Positions 34,901 through 43,333 of a stretch of DNA of 64,000 nucleotides are shown here, piece by piece (the first letter of the stretch is position 1; each line of letters begins with the position of its first letter). The position numbers were made by a program, and so were the translations under genes. Source of the stretch: Acidobacteriota bacterium (lineage in GTDB: Bacteria > Acidobacteriota > Holophagae > Holophagales > Holophagaceae); contig JACPYP010000022.1 of NCBI GenBank assembly GCA_016195985.1, forward strand, positions 248,001-312,000. The letters run 5' to 3'. The notes below the pieces were generated by a model, which did no database searches, had not been told where the DNA came from, and saw only the letters and a program-made list of their open reading frames with translations.

Positions 34901-35152
34901 GAGGTGTTCCGGGAGGCCACCCCGCGGCCCGACATGGTCCTCATGGACCTCACCATGCCCCGCATGGATGGCCGCGAGGCCTTCGAAGCCATGCACAACC
35001 TGGACCCCTCCGTGCCCGTCGTGCTGAGCAGCGGCTTCACCGAGCAGGACTCCCTCCGCACCCTCTCGGGCAACGGGCCCGCCGAGTTCATCCAGAAACC
35101 CTACCAGATCAAGGAACTCCGGCTTCTGGTGCAGAGGGTGCTGGGGGTTTAG
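31976..35152 (+). CDS. PAS/GAF hybrid histidine kinase with receiver
   Basis: A 1058-residue soluble signal protein with no transmembrane segment. Order: PAS (about 28-130, AISEAIYVQDARGRFLDVN), GAF (about 150-300), PAS (305-425), PAS (430-550), PAS_3-type (555-675), dimerisation domain with the phospho-acceptor in GGIAHDFNNLLT near residue 695, HATPase (SGRGLGLSAMQGI), and a receiver from about 938 with acidic pocket VDDEE and the Asp of MVLMDLTMP. The C-terminal receiver in cis indicates a phosphorelay or self-regulation. No output regulator is adjacent. Confidence 0.94.
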   Translation: MTDQPPRDLRTASDPSDLRVDGLKARLDATHGMLDAISEAIYVQDARGRFLDVNEGVARMYGYPRSYFIGKTPEVISAPGRNDLGALEAYFEKTLRGEPQQFEFWGRKSDGTFFPKQVRLYPGTYLDQKVIIAVAQDISERKRAEQTQQATFRIAEAALESKGSPELFERVHAIVRDLMPAENLYIALWERASDSLFFPYWVDQEDPAPGKRKAGRGLTEYVLRSGQPLLIDTETLKALQESGEVAPQGTLSVDWLGVPLRNDSGVFGALVVQSYTGGHRYTPGDRDLLAFVSSQVALAIERAKAQSQQRLLTAAIDCAADPVLGIGSDARFIFVNQAACATLGYTREEFERLDLGDIDPDVDLSRWAERWDLVRSLRSRRLEIRHRRRDGSIFPVEISSNFLSTEGQDIIFTYARDISSRKAAEEALRASEEKYAKTFHASPDAINLTRLSDGVYLDVSEGFEKISGWARDEVIGRSSQELRLWAVPEDRQRMVERLERQGEFTGLETTFRRKDGSLLTGLMSGKIMHVDGSPCVLSITRDITDRKAAEEALAAERGLFIGGPVMVFKWRTVEGWPVEYASPNVQSILGYAVSDMVEGRVPFRSLFHPDDADRVIQETEEVEAQGQSHFEQQYRLRTASGEYRWFYDFSAAATPGPNPTHYLGYLLDITGQRQAEEALRQSQKLESLGILAGGIAHDFNNLLTVVLGNLNLAQMNLPEQAPAAPYLAKMEASVLRATDLTKQMLAYSGRGHFLVQPHCLNDLVRDVTHLLEVSIPKKIRLRFDLDPGIPAIQADATQIQQVVMNLVTNAADAIDGQEGVIHLSTYAADLDERQLRSAYRSEALPGGRYVLLEVTDTGTGMTSEVMARIFDPFFTTKTSGRGLGLSAMQGILRGHGAGLQIESEVGRGSTFRLCFPASSEQPAPSKSPVQEPLAHPLRGRILLVDDEELIRQTIGAALGTMGLDILTARDGLEALEVFREATPRPDMVLMDLTMPRMDGREAFEAMHNLDPSVPVVLSSGFTEQDSLRTLSGNGPAEFIQKPYQIKELRLLVQRVLGV

Positions 35153-35190
35153 AGGCGTCCCCGGGCTACACTGGGAGGCTGGAGAGCCCC

Positions 35191-36468
35191 ATGCAGTCTT
35201 CCAAACGCGCCAGGATGGCCATCTTCCTCACGGTCTTCGTCGACCTTCTGGGCTTTGGCATCGTCATCCCCATCCTGCCGCTCTACGCCCAGGCCATCGC
35301 CGACCATCCCAGCCCGTGGATGGCCAGCGTGAACCACTTCCTCGGTTTGGGTGGCATCGGCACCACGCCGGGCGCCTTCTGGGCGGGCGTGGGTTTTCTC
35401 AGCTACAGCGTCATGCAGTTCATCGCCTCGCCCATCCTGGGCCGGATCTCCGACAAGGCCGGCCGCAAGCCCGTGCTGTGGATGAGTCTGGTGGGATCCG
35501 CCCTCGGCTACCTCATGCTGGCCCTCACCAGCCGCTTCGAGTGGATGCTGGCGGCGCGCATCCTGGACGGCATCACCGGCGGCAACATCTCCGTGGCCCA
35601 GGCAGCCATGGCGGACACCTCCGAGCCCGAGGAGCGCTCCAAGGTCCTCGGCATGATCGGCGCCGCCTTCGGCCTGGGCTTCGTGCTGGGCCCGGCCATG
35701 GCCGGCCTGCTCAGCGGCAGCGGCTTCGGCCACCACCTGCTGGCCACGAGGGGCTGGCACCTGCCCTTCTTCGTGGCCGCCGGACTGTCCCTGCTGGCCT
35801 CGCTGATGGTGCTCTTCTGGCTGCCCGAGACCCTCACGCCCGAAGTGCGGGCCCGGGCCCGTTCCCACGAAAGTCGGGGCCACGCCCTGGTGAAAGCCCT
35901 GAAGCGGCCCGGCATGCCCCAGATCCTCGGCGTGTCCCTGCTGGCCATGGCGGGCTTCGCCATGATGGAAGGCACCTTCGCCCTGCTGGTGCATCAGAGG
36001 TTTGATTTCCACCAGCGGGAGGTGGGCTACTTGTTCGCGGGCATCGGCGTGCTGCTGGTGGTCTACCAGGGCGGCCTGGTGCGGGTGGTGGCCAAGCGCG
36101 TCCCTGAGCGCGTGGCGCTCATCACTGGCTTGGTGCTCATGGGGGTGACGTTGCCCCTGATGCCCAAAGCCGCCTGGATGTGGCCCTTCGTCCTGCTCTT
36201 CATCCCCCTGTCCTGGGGCAGCGGCATGGGCAACACGGCGGGCACGGCCTTGGCCAGCCGCCTGACGCCGCCCGAAGATCAAGGGGCCCTCTTCGGCGTC
36301 ATCAATGCCATGACCGGCCTGGGCCGCATCGTCGGCCCCGCCGTGGGCACTTTCACCTTCGCCCGCTGGGGCGGCCAAACCACCTACACCGTGGCTGGGC
36401 TCACCCTGGGCCTGGCCTTGGTGCTCGCCCTCACCCTCTCCCCCACTCCCCCCAAGGAAGTCCCATGA
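35191..36468 (+). CDS. MFS transporter, TetA-like
   Basis: A 425-residue, 12-helix major facilitator. Motif A is GRISDKAGRKPVLW after helix 2, and the opening IFLTVFVDLLGFGIVIPILPLYAQ is typical of TCR/Tet-type drug:H+ antiporters. The stop overlaps the hutH start (ATGA), so it might instead serve histidine or urocanate traffic; sequence class favours drug efflux. Substrate unresolved. Confidence 0.9.
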   Translation: MQSSKRARMAIFLTVFVDLLGFGIVIPILPLYAQAIADHPSPWMASVNHFLGLGGIGTTPGAFWAGVGFLSYSVMQFIASPILGRISDKAGRKPVLWMSLVGSALGYLMLALTSRFEWMLAARILDGITGGNISVAQAAMADTSEPEERSKVLGMIGAAFGLGFVLGPAMAGLLSGSGFGHHLLATRGWHLPFFVAAGLSLLASLMVLFWLPETLTPEVRARARSHESRGHALVKALKRPGMPQILGVSLLAMAGFAMMEGTFALLVHQRFDFHQREVGYLFAGIGVLLVVYQGGLVRVVAKRVPERVALITGLVLMGVTLPLMPKAAWMWPFVLLFIPLSWGSGMGNTAGTALASRLTPPEDQGALFGVINAMTGLGRIVGPAVGTFTFARWGGQTTYTVAGLTLGLALVLALTLSPTPPKEVP

Positions 36469-37949
36469 TCCATCTCGATGGCCGTTCCCTCACTGCGCCC
36501 CTGCTGGCGCGCATCGCCGCCGGCGAAGGCGTCACGCTGGATGAAGGCGCCCTGGCCCTGGTGGCCGAGAACCGCGCGGTCGTCGACCGAATCGTCGCCG
36601 AGGGCCGCACGGTCTACGGCATCAACACCGGCTTCGGCCAGTTCGCCACCGTGGTCATCGCCCCCGATCAACTGCAGCAGCTGCAGCTCAACCTCATCCG
36701 CAGCCACGCCGCGGGCGTGGGCGAGCCCCTGCCCAAGGACCAGACCCGGGCCCTCATGGCCGCCCGCATCAACTGCCTGCTGAAAGCCCATAGCGGCATC
36801 CGCCCCGAGCCCATCCACCTGCTGGCGGCCTGCCTGAACCAGGACGTGGTGCCCGTGGTGCCCAGCCAGGGCAGCGTCGGGGCCAGCGGCGACCTGGCCC
36901 CCCTGGCCCACATGGCCCTCATGCTCGTGGGCGAGGGGCTGGCCTGGTCGGACGGGAAGCGCGTTCCGAGCGGCGAAGCCCTGGCGAAGGCCGGCCTCAA
37001 GCCGGTGGTGCTGCAGGCCAAGGAGGGCCTGGCCCTCATCAACGGCACCCAGCTCATCACCTCGCTGGGCAACCTGGCGGTGGAGAAGTTCACCCGCCTT
37101 ACGGCCCTGGCCGACGAGATCGCGGCCCTCAGCCTGGAGGCCCTGCGCGGCACCCGCGCGGCCTTCGATCCCCGCATCCACGCGGCCCGCCCCCATCCTG
37201 GCCAGATCGCCGTCGCCGAGAACATGCGCCGCATCCTTGGCCCCACCAGCCCCATCGCCGAAAGCCACCAGGACTGCCACCGGGTGCAGGACGCCTACAG
37301 CCTGCGCTGCCTCCCCCAGGTGCACGGGGTCACCCGCGACGCGCTCCAGTTCGCCGGAGCCATCCTCGAGCGCGAGCTGAACAGCGCCACCGACAATCCG
37401 ATGATCTTCACGGACACCCAGGAATCCCGCTCCGGCGGCAACTTCCACGGCCAGTATCCGGCCTTCGCCTGCGACGTGCTGGCCATCGCCGCGGCCGACC
37501 TGGCCAGCATCTCCGAGCGCCGCCAGGAGCGCCTGGTGAACCCCGCCTATTCCGACCTGCCCGCCTTCCTCACCCAGAATGGCGGCCTGGAGTCGGGCTT
37601 CATGATGGCCCACGTCACCTCGGCGGCCCTCGTGAGCGAGATGAAGGGCCTGGCCCATCCCGCCTGCGTGGACACCATTCCCACCAGCGCCGGCAAGGAG
37701 GACCACGTCAGCATGGGCCCCATCGCCGCCCGCAAGCTGCTGCGCGCGGTGGACGCCCTGGAGCAGGTGCTGGCCATCGAGGCCCGCATGGCCCTGGAGG
37801 GCGTGCGCATCCTGGGCATGGCTCCGGCCGCCGGCCTGCAGCCCCTCATGGACTGCCTGGCCAAGGCCTGCGCCCCCTGGTCCGATCGGGTGATGTACGA
37901 AGAGATTGACGCCACCCTCGGCGCCCTCGCCGCCTACCAAAAAGCCTGA
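36465..37949 (+). CDS. hutH: histidine ammonia-lyase
   Basis: Deaminates histidine to urocanate using the self-made MIO group from Ala-Ser-Gly. The MIO segment GSVGASGDLAPLAHMA lies near residues 136-151. Other family motifs are YGINTGFGQFA, the NGTQLITS segment and HQDCHRVQDAYSLRC. It has 494 residues, normal for HutH. No hutU, hutI or hutG is within the window, and the gene is embedded between an MFS transporter and an HD protein, both overlapping or abutting. A tyrosine ammonia-lyase role is less likely but not excluded. Confidence 0.94.
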   Translation: MIHLDGRSLTAPLLARIAAGEGVTLDEGALALVAENRAVVDRIVAEGRTVYGINTGFGQFATVVIAPDQLQQLQLNLIRSHAAGVGEPLPKDQTRALMAARINCLLKAHSGIRPEPIHLLAACLNQDVVPVVPSQGSVGASGDLAPLAHMALMLVGEGLAWSDGKRVPSGEALAKAGLKPVVLQAKEGLALINGTQLITSLGNLAVEKFTRLTALADEIAALSLEALRGTRAAFDPRIHAARPHPGQIAVAENMRRILGPTSPIAESHQDCHRVQDAYSLRCLPQVHGVTRDALQFAGAILERELNSATDNPMIFTDTQESRSGGNFHGQYPAFACDVLAIAAADLASISERRQERLVNPAYSDLPAFLTQNGGLESGFMMAHVTSAALVSEMKGLAHPACVDTIPTSAGKEDHVSMGPIAARKLLRAVDALEQVLAIEARMALEGVRILGMAPAAGLQPLMDCLAKACAPWSDRVMYEEIDATLGALAAYQKA

Positions 37950-37951
37950 CC

Positions 37952-38632
37952 ATGACCCAACCCACCCCATGGCGGATGGCCTGTGAACTGACGTTGCGGC
38001 GTTTTTCCGACGCCGACTCGATTCGTTTCTGGGGCATCGGCCATGAGGTGGAGGGCGCCTACCAGCCCATCTTCAACTACCGCTTCGAACACACCTATGC
38101 GGCCGTGCTGCTGGCCCGCTGGCTGGCGCCTGCCACCGGGGCAGATCTCGACGTGGTGGAATGCGCCGCCTGGCTGCATGACGTGGCCAAGCGGCTGAAG
38201 GATCTCCAGGGCAAGGACACTCACGCCCAGGACGCCTCGGCCAAGGTCGAGGATATTCTTGCGGGAACGGATTTCCCCTCCAGCAAGATCGCCGCCGTGC
38301 GCCACGCCATCGAACATCACGTGGGCCTCAAGCTCACCAAGCGGCTCGAACCCCTGGAAACCGCCTGCCTCTGGGACTGCGACAAGCTGAGCAAGATCGG
38401 CGCCGCCAGCCTCATCCACTTCGGCTGCATCAGCGGCGCCTTCCAGCCCATCAGCACCGGGGAGATCCTCAAGCGCGGCGAGGCCTGGCTGGACCTGGCC
38501 CGGACCATCACCGCCTGCTTCAACACCGAACCCGCCCGGGAGGAAGGCCGGCGCAGGCTCGCCTTCATCGAGGCCCACTACGCCCAGTTGCGGCGCGAAT
38601 GGTCCGATCCCATGGAGATGACGCCCCCATGA
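37952..38632 (+). CDS. HD-domain metal-dependent phosphohydrolase
   Basis: A 226-residue cytoplasmic protein with an HD core: first His in YRFEHTYAAVLLAR, the HD pair in AAWLHDVAKRL, and later Asp in LWDCDKLSKIG. HD proteins of this size act on nucleotides or other phosphoesters. It begins 2 bp after hutH, and its stop overlaps the next start (ATGA). Substrate unknown. Confidence 0.88.
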   Translation: MTQPTPWRMACELTLRRFSDADSIRFWGIGHEVEGAYQPIFNYRFEHTYAAVLLARWLAPATGADLDVVECAAWLHDVAKRLKDLQGKDTHAQDASAKVEDILAGTDFPSSKIAAVRHAIEHHVGLKLTKRLEPLETACLWDCDKLSKIGAASLIHFGCISGAFQPISTGEILKRGEAWLDLARTITACFNTEPAREEGRRRLAFIEAHYAQLRREWSDPMEMTPP

Positions 38633-41013
38633 ACGACTTCCTGCAGGTGGCCCAGAGCCTGACCGTGGCCCTCAAGGCGCTGCAGATGTACACGGCCATG
38701 CACCCCCGCGCCCAGGAAGGCCTGGCCAAGGCCCACCTGGTGCTGGAGGCCAGCCTGCTCGACCAGCCGCGCCTCCAGTTCATCGTCACGGGATCCAAGG
38801 CCTTCGTGAACGGCCAGGTGCAGGAATCGCGCGTTCCGCAGATCGCCAGCCTGATCAGGCTCGTCTCGGAACGGGGCATCGGCGGCTTTTCCTTCGAGCG
38901 CGGCCTCACCCAGGACGAGGTGCTGGTCTTCCTGCAGGGCATGGCCACCAAGCCGGCGAAGCTGGAGGAAGTGGGCGGCTTCGAGGGCCTGCTGAAGGCC
39001 TCCGACGTGCGGCACATCAAGGTGTCGCAGACCCGGTACCAGGAAGTGACCGAGGGCGAGGAGTCCGGCGCGGGCGACAAGGCCCCCGTCTTCTCGCCTG
39101 CGCCTGCGTCTCCGGCCCCTCCTGCCTCCCATTCGCCCGAGAACCTGGTCAAATTCATCCGGGAAGCCCTTCTCACCGCCCTGGCCAAAGGGGCGGGAGC
39201 GGGAACCACCACGGGCGCCGCCTCCGGCCCCGGCTTCGGCAAAACCGGTTTCTCCGTGGGCGGAGTCCGCAGCGGCTCCATCGGCGGGAACGAGGATGGT
39301 TCTCCCGGCGGACAGGCCGACGAAGGCGGCATGGGTCCCCTGCAGGGGCTCGGGCCCGCGGACCTCAGCAGCCTCGGTCCCCTGGGGCGGGAGCTGGGCC
39401 TGGGCGAGGGCATGCCCACCCCGGGACAGCTGGGCACCCTTCGTCAGGTGCTCATGGGGCTGGCCCCCGAAGTCCAGTTCAGCCTTCTCGCCGGATTGGG
39501 CAGCCTGCCGGAACACCCCGCCGGTCTCGGCCTGGGCGTGAAGGCCCTGGCCGGGGAAATCCTGGCGGTGGCCGTCAGCACCCTGCTGGCCAAGGGGCTC
39601 GGGTGGCCCCAACTGAAAGGCCCGATCCAGGACATCCTGCGCCCCCTTCCCGACCGGGAACGCCTGGCGCGCACCCTGTCCTCCCATCTCCGCGTCACGG
39701 GACAGGACGCCTCCCAGGCTGAAGCCGTCCTCCGGCACCTGGCCTGGGAAGAACTCAGCCTGGAAGCCAAGATCCTCAAGGTTCTAGAGGAGGGACACCT
39801 CTACGAGCTGACCCATGAGGAGCGGTTGGCCCTCCTGCGGGAGCTGCTGGATCTCCGGCGCTTCGACGATTTCATCCGCATCCAAGAAATCCTGCTGGAA
39901 ACCCTCAGCAGCGAAAGGGCCGACCTGCGGCTGCTGAGCGTCAAGACTCTGAACGGCGTGGCCCGGTGGACCTTCGATCCGGGCCTGCCCCCGGAAGCCG
40001 AGGGTCCACTGGCGGAAGCCCTTCGGGCCCACTTCGCCTGGGAGCCGGATCCGCCCATCCACCGCTGGACCATCGAGGCCCTCGAATCCCTGCTCAGCGG
40101 CCTGGTCCACCGGGGCGAGCTGGGCCACGTCCTGGCGGACGTCCAGGAGCTCGAAGGCCTGTGCGCCTTCCTCGACGAGCAGCAGCCCTGGCGCAATGAG
40201 GCGCTCGCCCGCTTGAACGCTTCCCTTCAAAGGCCCGAGCTCCTCGACAAGGTGGTGGACCTCGCCCTCTCCCTCAAGCGGGAGCAGATGCTTCTCGAGA
40301 TGCAGCCCTACTTCGAATTCATCGGCGAGGGCATGGCCCGTCATCTCACCCAGCGCCTTGGCGAGGAGAGCGACCGCGCCCGGCGGGGGCGCCTGGTGGA
40401 AGCGGTCCGGAGCCTGGGCCCCACGGCCCTGCCGGCCCTCCTGGAATCCCTCGGTTCCCCGGCCTGGTACCTCGTGCGCAACGCCCTCACCCTGCTCTCC
40501 GATCTGGGCGGAGCGGATTGCGTTCCGGCCATCGTTCCGCACCTGCGGCATCCGGAGCCCCGGGTCCGGCGCACGGCCGTCCGCGCCCTCTGGAAGCTGG
40601 GCGGCCCCGTGGCCGAGCCCCACCTGCTGGCCCGCATGAAAGACACGGACGTGGAGACCATGCAGGAGGTCCTTTTCGCGCTGGGGCAATTGCGCTCCGA
40701 AGCGGGCCTGCCGCAGATCGAGGAACTGGCCCTGGACAAGCGGGTGCTGGAACGGATCCGCATTCAAGCCTTGGACACGCTGGGGCACATCGCTTCCCCC
40801 AAGGCCCTGCCCACGATGCTGGAGTGCGTCAAACGGAAGGGTTTCTTCGGCGGCGGCGAAAGCCAGCCCATCCGCCTGGCCGCTGCCCGGGCCATGGCCG
40901 CCCTCGGCACGCCCGAGGCGATGAACGCGCTGAAAAAAACCGTGGAAGGCGAACCGAAGGGGGAAGAACGCGACGCCATGCTGCGCCTCATGGAAAAGCC
41001 GGTGCCCTGGTGA
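38629..41013 (+). CDS. HEAT-repeat protein with novel N-terminal domain
   Basis: A 794-residue cytoplasmic protein. Residues 1-145 form a conserved-looking globular domain (SLTVALKALQMYTAMHPRAQEG...). Residues 150-300 are Gly/Pro-rich and probably disordered (SVGGVRSGSIGGNEDGSPGG). From about 380 to the end are helical HEAT/PBS-lyase-like repeats, clearest at LVRNALTLLSDLGGADCVPAIVPHLRHPEPRVRRTAV-type units. HEAT repeats usually bind partners. The stop overlaps the GTG start of a histidine kinase, suggesting the two act together. Confidence 0.85.
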   Translation: MNDFLQVAQSLTVALKALQMYTAMHPRAQEGLAKAHLVLEASLLDQPRLQFIVTGSKAFVNGQVQESRVPQIASLIRLVSERGIGGFSFERGLTQDEVLVFLQGMATKPAKLEEVGGFEGLLKASDVRHIKVSQTRYQEVTEGEESGAGDKAPVFSPAPASPAPPASHSPENLVKFIREALLTALAKGAGAGTTTGAASGPGFGKTGFSVGGVRSGSIGGNEDGSPGGQADEGGMGPLQGLGPADLSSLGPLGRELGLGEGMPTPGQLGTLRQVLMGLAPEVQFSLLAGLGSLPEHPAGLGLGVKALAGEILAVAVSTLLAKGLGWPQLKGPIQDILRPLPDRERLARTLSSHLRVTGQDASQAEAVLRHLAWEELSLEAKILKVLEEGHLYELTHEERLALLRELLDLRRFDDFIRIQEILLETLSSERADLRLLSVKTLNGVARWTFDPGLPPEAEGPLAEALRAHFAWEPDPPIHRWTIEALESLLSGLVHRGELGHVLADVQELEGLCAFLDEQQPWRNEALARLNASLQRPELLDKVVDLALSLKREQMLLEMQPYFEFIGEGMARHLTQRLGEESDRARRGRLVEAVRSLGPTALPALLESLGSPAWYLVRNALTLLSDLGGADCVPAIVPHLRHPEPRVRRTAVRALWKLGGPVAEPHLLARMKDTDVETMQEVLFALGQLRSEAGLPQIEELALDKRVLERIRIQALDTLGHIASPKALPTMLECVKRKGFFGGGESQPIRLAAARAMAALGTPEAMNALKKTVEGEPKGEERDAMLRLMEKPVPW

Positions 41014-42095
41014 CGGACTCCCAGGTCCACCCCGATCCGCGCCAGCTCCTGGAGGCCTTCGAGGCATTCACGGCCGCCTCGGAACACCTGCAGGTCCGCT
41101 ACGAGGCCCTACAGTCCCAGCTGGGCCAACTGCAGGGCGAGCTGCAGACGGTGCTCGAGGCCGTGCCCTTCGCCATCTGGGTGCTGGGTGAAGACGGGTC
41201 GCTTCGCTTCACCAACCGGCCGCAGGGCATGGAGGGGCGGTTCATGGAAGGCCCCGCTCCCTGGGAACCCGGCAGCCCCGGGGGCCAGCGCCACCTGAAG
41301 ACCGCCGAGGGGCGGGAATTGATCTTCGAAGAGGAGCGCCGGTCTGCCCCCCACGGCGGCGCCATCGTCACCCTCCGCGATGTCACCGAGGCCGTCCTGC
41401 GGGCCCAGCAGGCCACCCGTGAAGACCGTCTGGCCGCCATGGGCCGCATGGCCGCCGAACTGGCGCATGAAATCCGGAATCCCCTGGGCAGCCTATCCCT
41501 TTTCTCGGGGATGCTGGTGCAGGATCTCGCGGAGCAGGCGGGCCCCCTGGAACTCGCCCGCAAGATGCAGGAAGGCGTGGGACGCCTGAACCGCGTGGTA
41601 GGGAACACCCTGGCCTTCAGCCGGGACCTCCAGCCCAAGGCCGGCACGGTCTTCCTGCGCAGCCTATGGGAAGACTCCCTCCGGAGCGCAACGCTCGCGG
41701 AGATCGTGCCCTGGGACAACCAGATCCCCGAGCAGGCCACCTGGCAAGGCGACCCGGATCTTCTCCGCCAGGTGGCCCAGAACCTTCTTCAAAACGCCAC
41801 CCGGGCCATGGAGGACATGGAATCGGCCCGGATCGTCTTGAACGCGGTGGAAGAACGGCTGGACGACCAGCCCTGCTGGCACCTCACCGTGGCCGACAAC
41901 GGCTGCGGCATCCCCGCCGAAGCCCTGTCGAAGGTCTTCGACCCCTTCTTCAGCACCTTCGGCGGCGGCACGGGGCTGGGCCTCGCCGTCTGCCATCGCA
42001 TCGTGGTGGCCCACGGCGGCCTGCTCTTCATCGAGAGCCAGGTTGGTCGCGGGACCACGGTGCATCTCCGGCTGCGGGCCGGCGTGCCGTCCTAG
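41010..42095 (+). CDS. soluble histidine kinase
   Basis: A 361-residue kinase starting with GTG that overlaps the previous stop (GTGA). Coiled-coil-like start (FEAFTAASEHLQVRYEALQSQLGQLQGEL), PAS-like domain (VPFAIWVLGEDGSLRFTN), HisKA with the phospho-acceptor in AAELAHEIRNPLGSL near residue 152, and HATPase with GGGTGLGLAVCHRIV. No membrane helix; input may come from the HEAT protein. The 3' end overlaps the convergent YfiR-like gene by 4 bp. No response regulator lies next to it. Confidence 0.92.
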   Translation: MTDSQVHPDPRQLLEAFEAFTAASEHLQVRYEALQSQLGQLQGELQTVLEAVPFAIWVLGEDGSLRFTNRPQGMEGRFMEGPAPWEPGSPGGQRHLKTAEGRELIFEEERRSAPHGGAIVTLRDVTEAVLRAQQATREDRLAAMGRMAAELAHEIRNPLGSLSLFSGMLVQDLAEQAGPLELARKMQEGVGRLNRVVGNTLAFSRDLQPKAGTVFLRSLWEDSLRSATLAEIVPWDNQIPEQATWQGDPDLLRQVAQNLLQNATRAMEDMESARIVLNAVEERLDDQPCWHLTVADNGCGIPAEALSKVFDPFFSTFGGGTGLGLAVCHRIVVAHGGLLFIESQVGRGTTVHLRLRAGVPS

Positions 42096-42517
42096 AGCCG
42101 CTTGCCGATCTTCAGAACGCTGTCGGCCAGGGTCACGCCCGAGGCGGCGATGTTGCCCATGTGCAGGTAGATCTGCGGCTTCCCGCCCTCCTCCACAACG
42201 GCGATGGAGCCGCCCGCCGGGAGATCTTCCAGCTTGGGGCAGATGACGAATTTCCCGGCCGCCTTCAGGGTTTTCACCTCACCTCCCCTGCCCCAGGCGA
42301 CTTTCGCGCCGGCATCCTGGGCCACGCCAATTTTCTCGAGTTCAGCGAGGACATCGGAATCCTTGCAGGCCACCTTGCCTGGCGATCCCGCCGCCGCGCA
42401 CAGGATCTTCAGGAACTTGGCCTGCACAGGGGCGGGAAGGTCCCCCGCGGGCAAAGCCGCGGCGGCGAGCATCAGCGCGCCGGCACAGAAACAGGAGAAT
42501 GGCGAACGCACGGGCAT
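42092..42517 (-). CDS. secreted YfiR-like protein (tentative)
   Basis: A 141-residue exported protein with signal peptide (about residues 1-25, ...ALMLAAAALPAGD). The C-terminal pattern GGSIAVVEEGGKPQIYLHMGNIAASGVTLADSVLKIGK resembles the closing strand-helix of YfiR/DUF4154 periplasmic proteins, which regulate diguanylate cyclases. Two or three Cys (CAAA, ACKD, ICPK) could pair. AGGAG precedes the ATG at 42517. The family call is by eye and tentative. Confidence 0.6.
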   Translation of the reverse strand: MPVRSPFSCFCAGALMLAAAALPAGDLPAPVQAKFLKILCAAAGSPGKVACKDSDVLAELEKIGVAQDAGAKVAWGRGGEVKTLKAAGKFVICPKLEDLPAGGSIAVVEEGGKPQIYLHMGNIAASGVTLADSVLKIGKRL

Positions 42518-42799
42518 GATGGCTCCTAGAAGTTGCGGCGAAACGCCGCTCCAAATCCGTCGACTGCGTTCCATGAACCTGAGGAACCTCATGGCCTCGG
42601 CCTTCAGTCGGGAACGCGGAGCAAGATCCATGGGACGCACCGGGTTGATGGACCTTTATCGTCTCTCCCAGGAAATCGGATTAATTCCGGGGCGGAAGGA
42701 CCCTCGGCCCGGAATCCGTGAGCAAGGGCCAGGAGTTCCCATCCGGGCGCGACGACTGGGCGAGAACATGCGAAAATCGACTTCTTTCAGGGAGCCTCG

Positions 42800-43327
42800 A
42801 TGTCGCTGATCCACCTCAGTCCTGGCAAACAGGCCCCGGAAATTGTCAATGCCATCGTCGAAATCCCCACGGGATCGCGCATCAAATACGAAATCGACCA
42901 CCATACGGGCCTGGTCCACGTGGACCGGGTGTTGTTCTCGCCCTTCCACTATCCCGCGGAGTACGGCTTCATCCCCGGCACCCTGGCCGATGACGGCGAT
43001 CCCGCTGATATCCTCGTGCTCATCAACGGCTCGACCTATCCGGGTGTGGTGATCCGCGCGCGGCCCATCGGCCTGCTGCGCATGACCGACGACAAGGGAC
43101 ATGACGCGAAGATCCTGGCGGTGGCCACGGACGATCCCACCTATGCGCATGTGACCTCCCGTTCCGACCTGCCCCCCCACTTCCTGCTGGAGGTGGAGCA
43201 CTTCTTTCTCACCTACAAGGATCTCGAGCGCAAGAGCGTGTCCAGCGATGGCTGGGGCGGCAAGGACGAGGCCCACGCCTTCGTGCGTGCCTCCATCGAG
43301 GCCTTCAACAAGAAACAGAACAAGTAG
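42800..43327 (+). CDS. ppa: inorganic pyrophosphatase (type I)
   Basis: Hydrolyses PPi to 2 Pi, Mg2+-dependent, cytoplasmic. It has 175 residues, the bacterial size. Active-site residues are in KYEIDHHTG, YPAEYGFIPGT and the metal motif DGDPAD (65-70), with DDKGHDAKILAV downstream. AGGGAGCC is upstream of the ATG. In the 282 bp before the gene (42518-42799) I see no coding sequence or strong signal. Confidence 0.96.
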   Translation: MSLIHLSPGKQAPEIVNAIVEIPTGSRIKYEIDHHTGLVHVDRVLFSPFHYPAEYGFIPGTLADDGDPADILVLINGSTYPGVVIRARPIGLLRMTDDKGHDAKILAVATDDPTYAHVTSRSDLPPHFLLEVEHFFLTYKDLERKSVSSDGWGGKDEAHAFVRASIEAFNKKQNK

Positions 43328-43333
43328 CCCGCG

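Noticed and set aside
42518-42799. Small ORFs upstream of ppa
   Set aside because: No conserved features, no RBS, several overlapping frames of equal quality.
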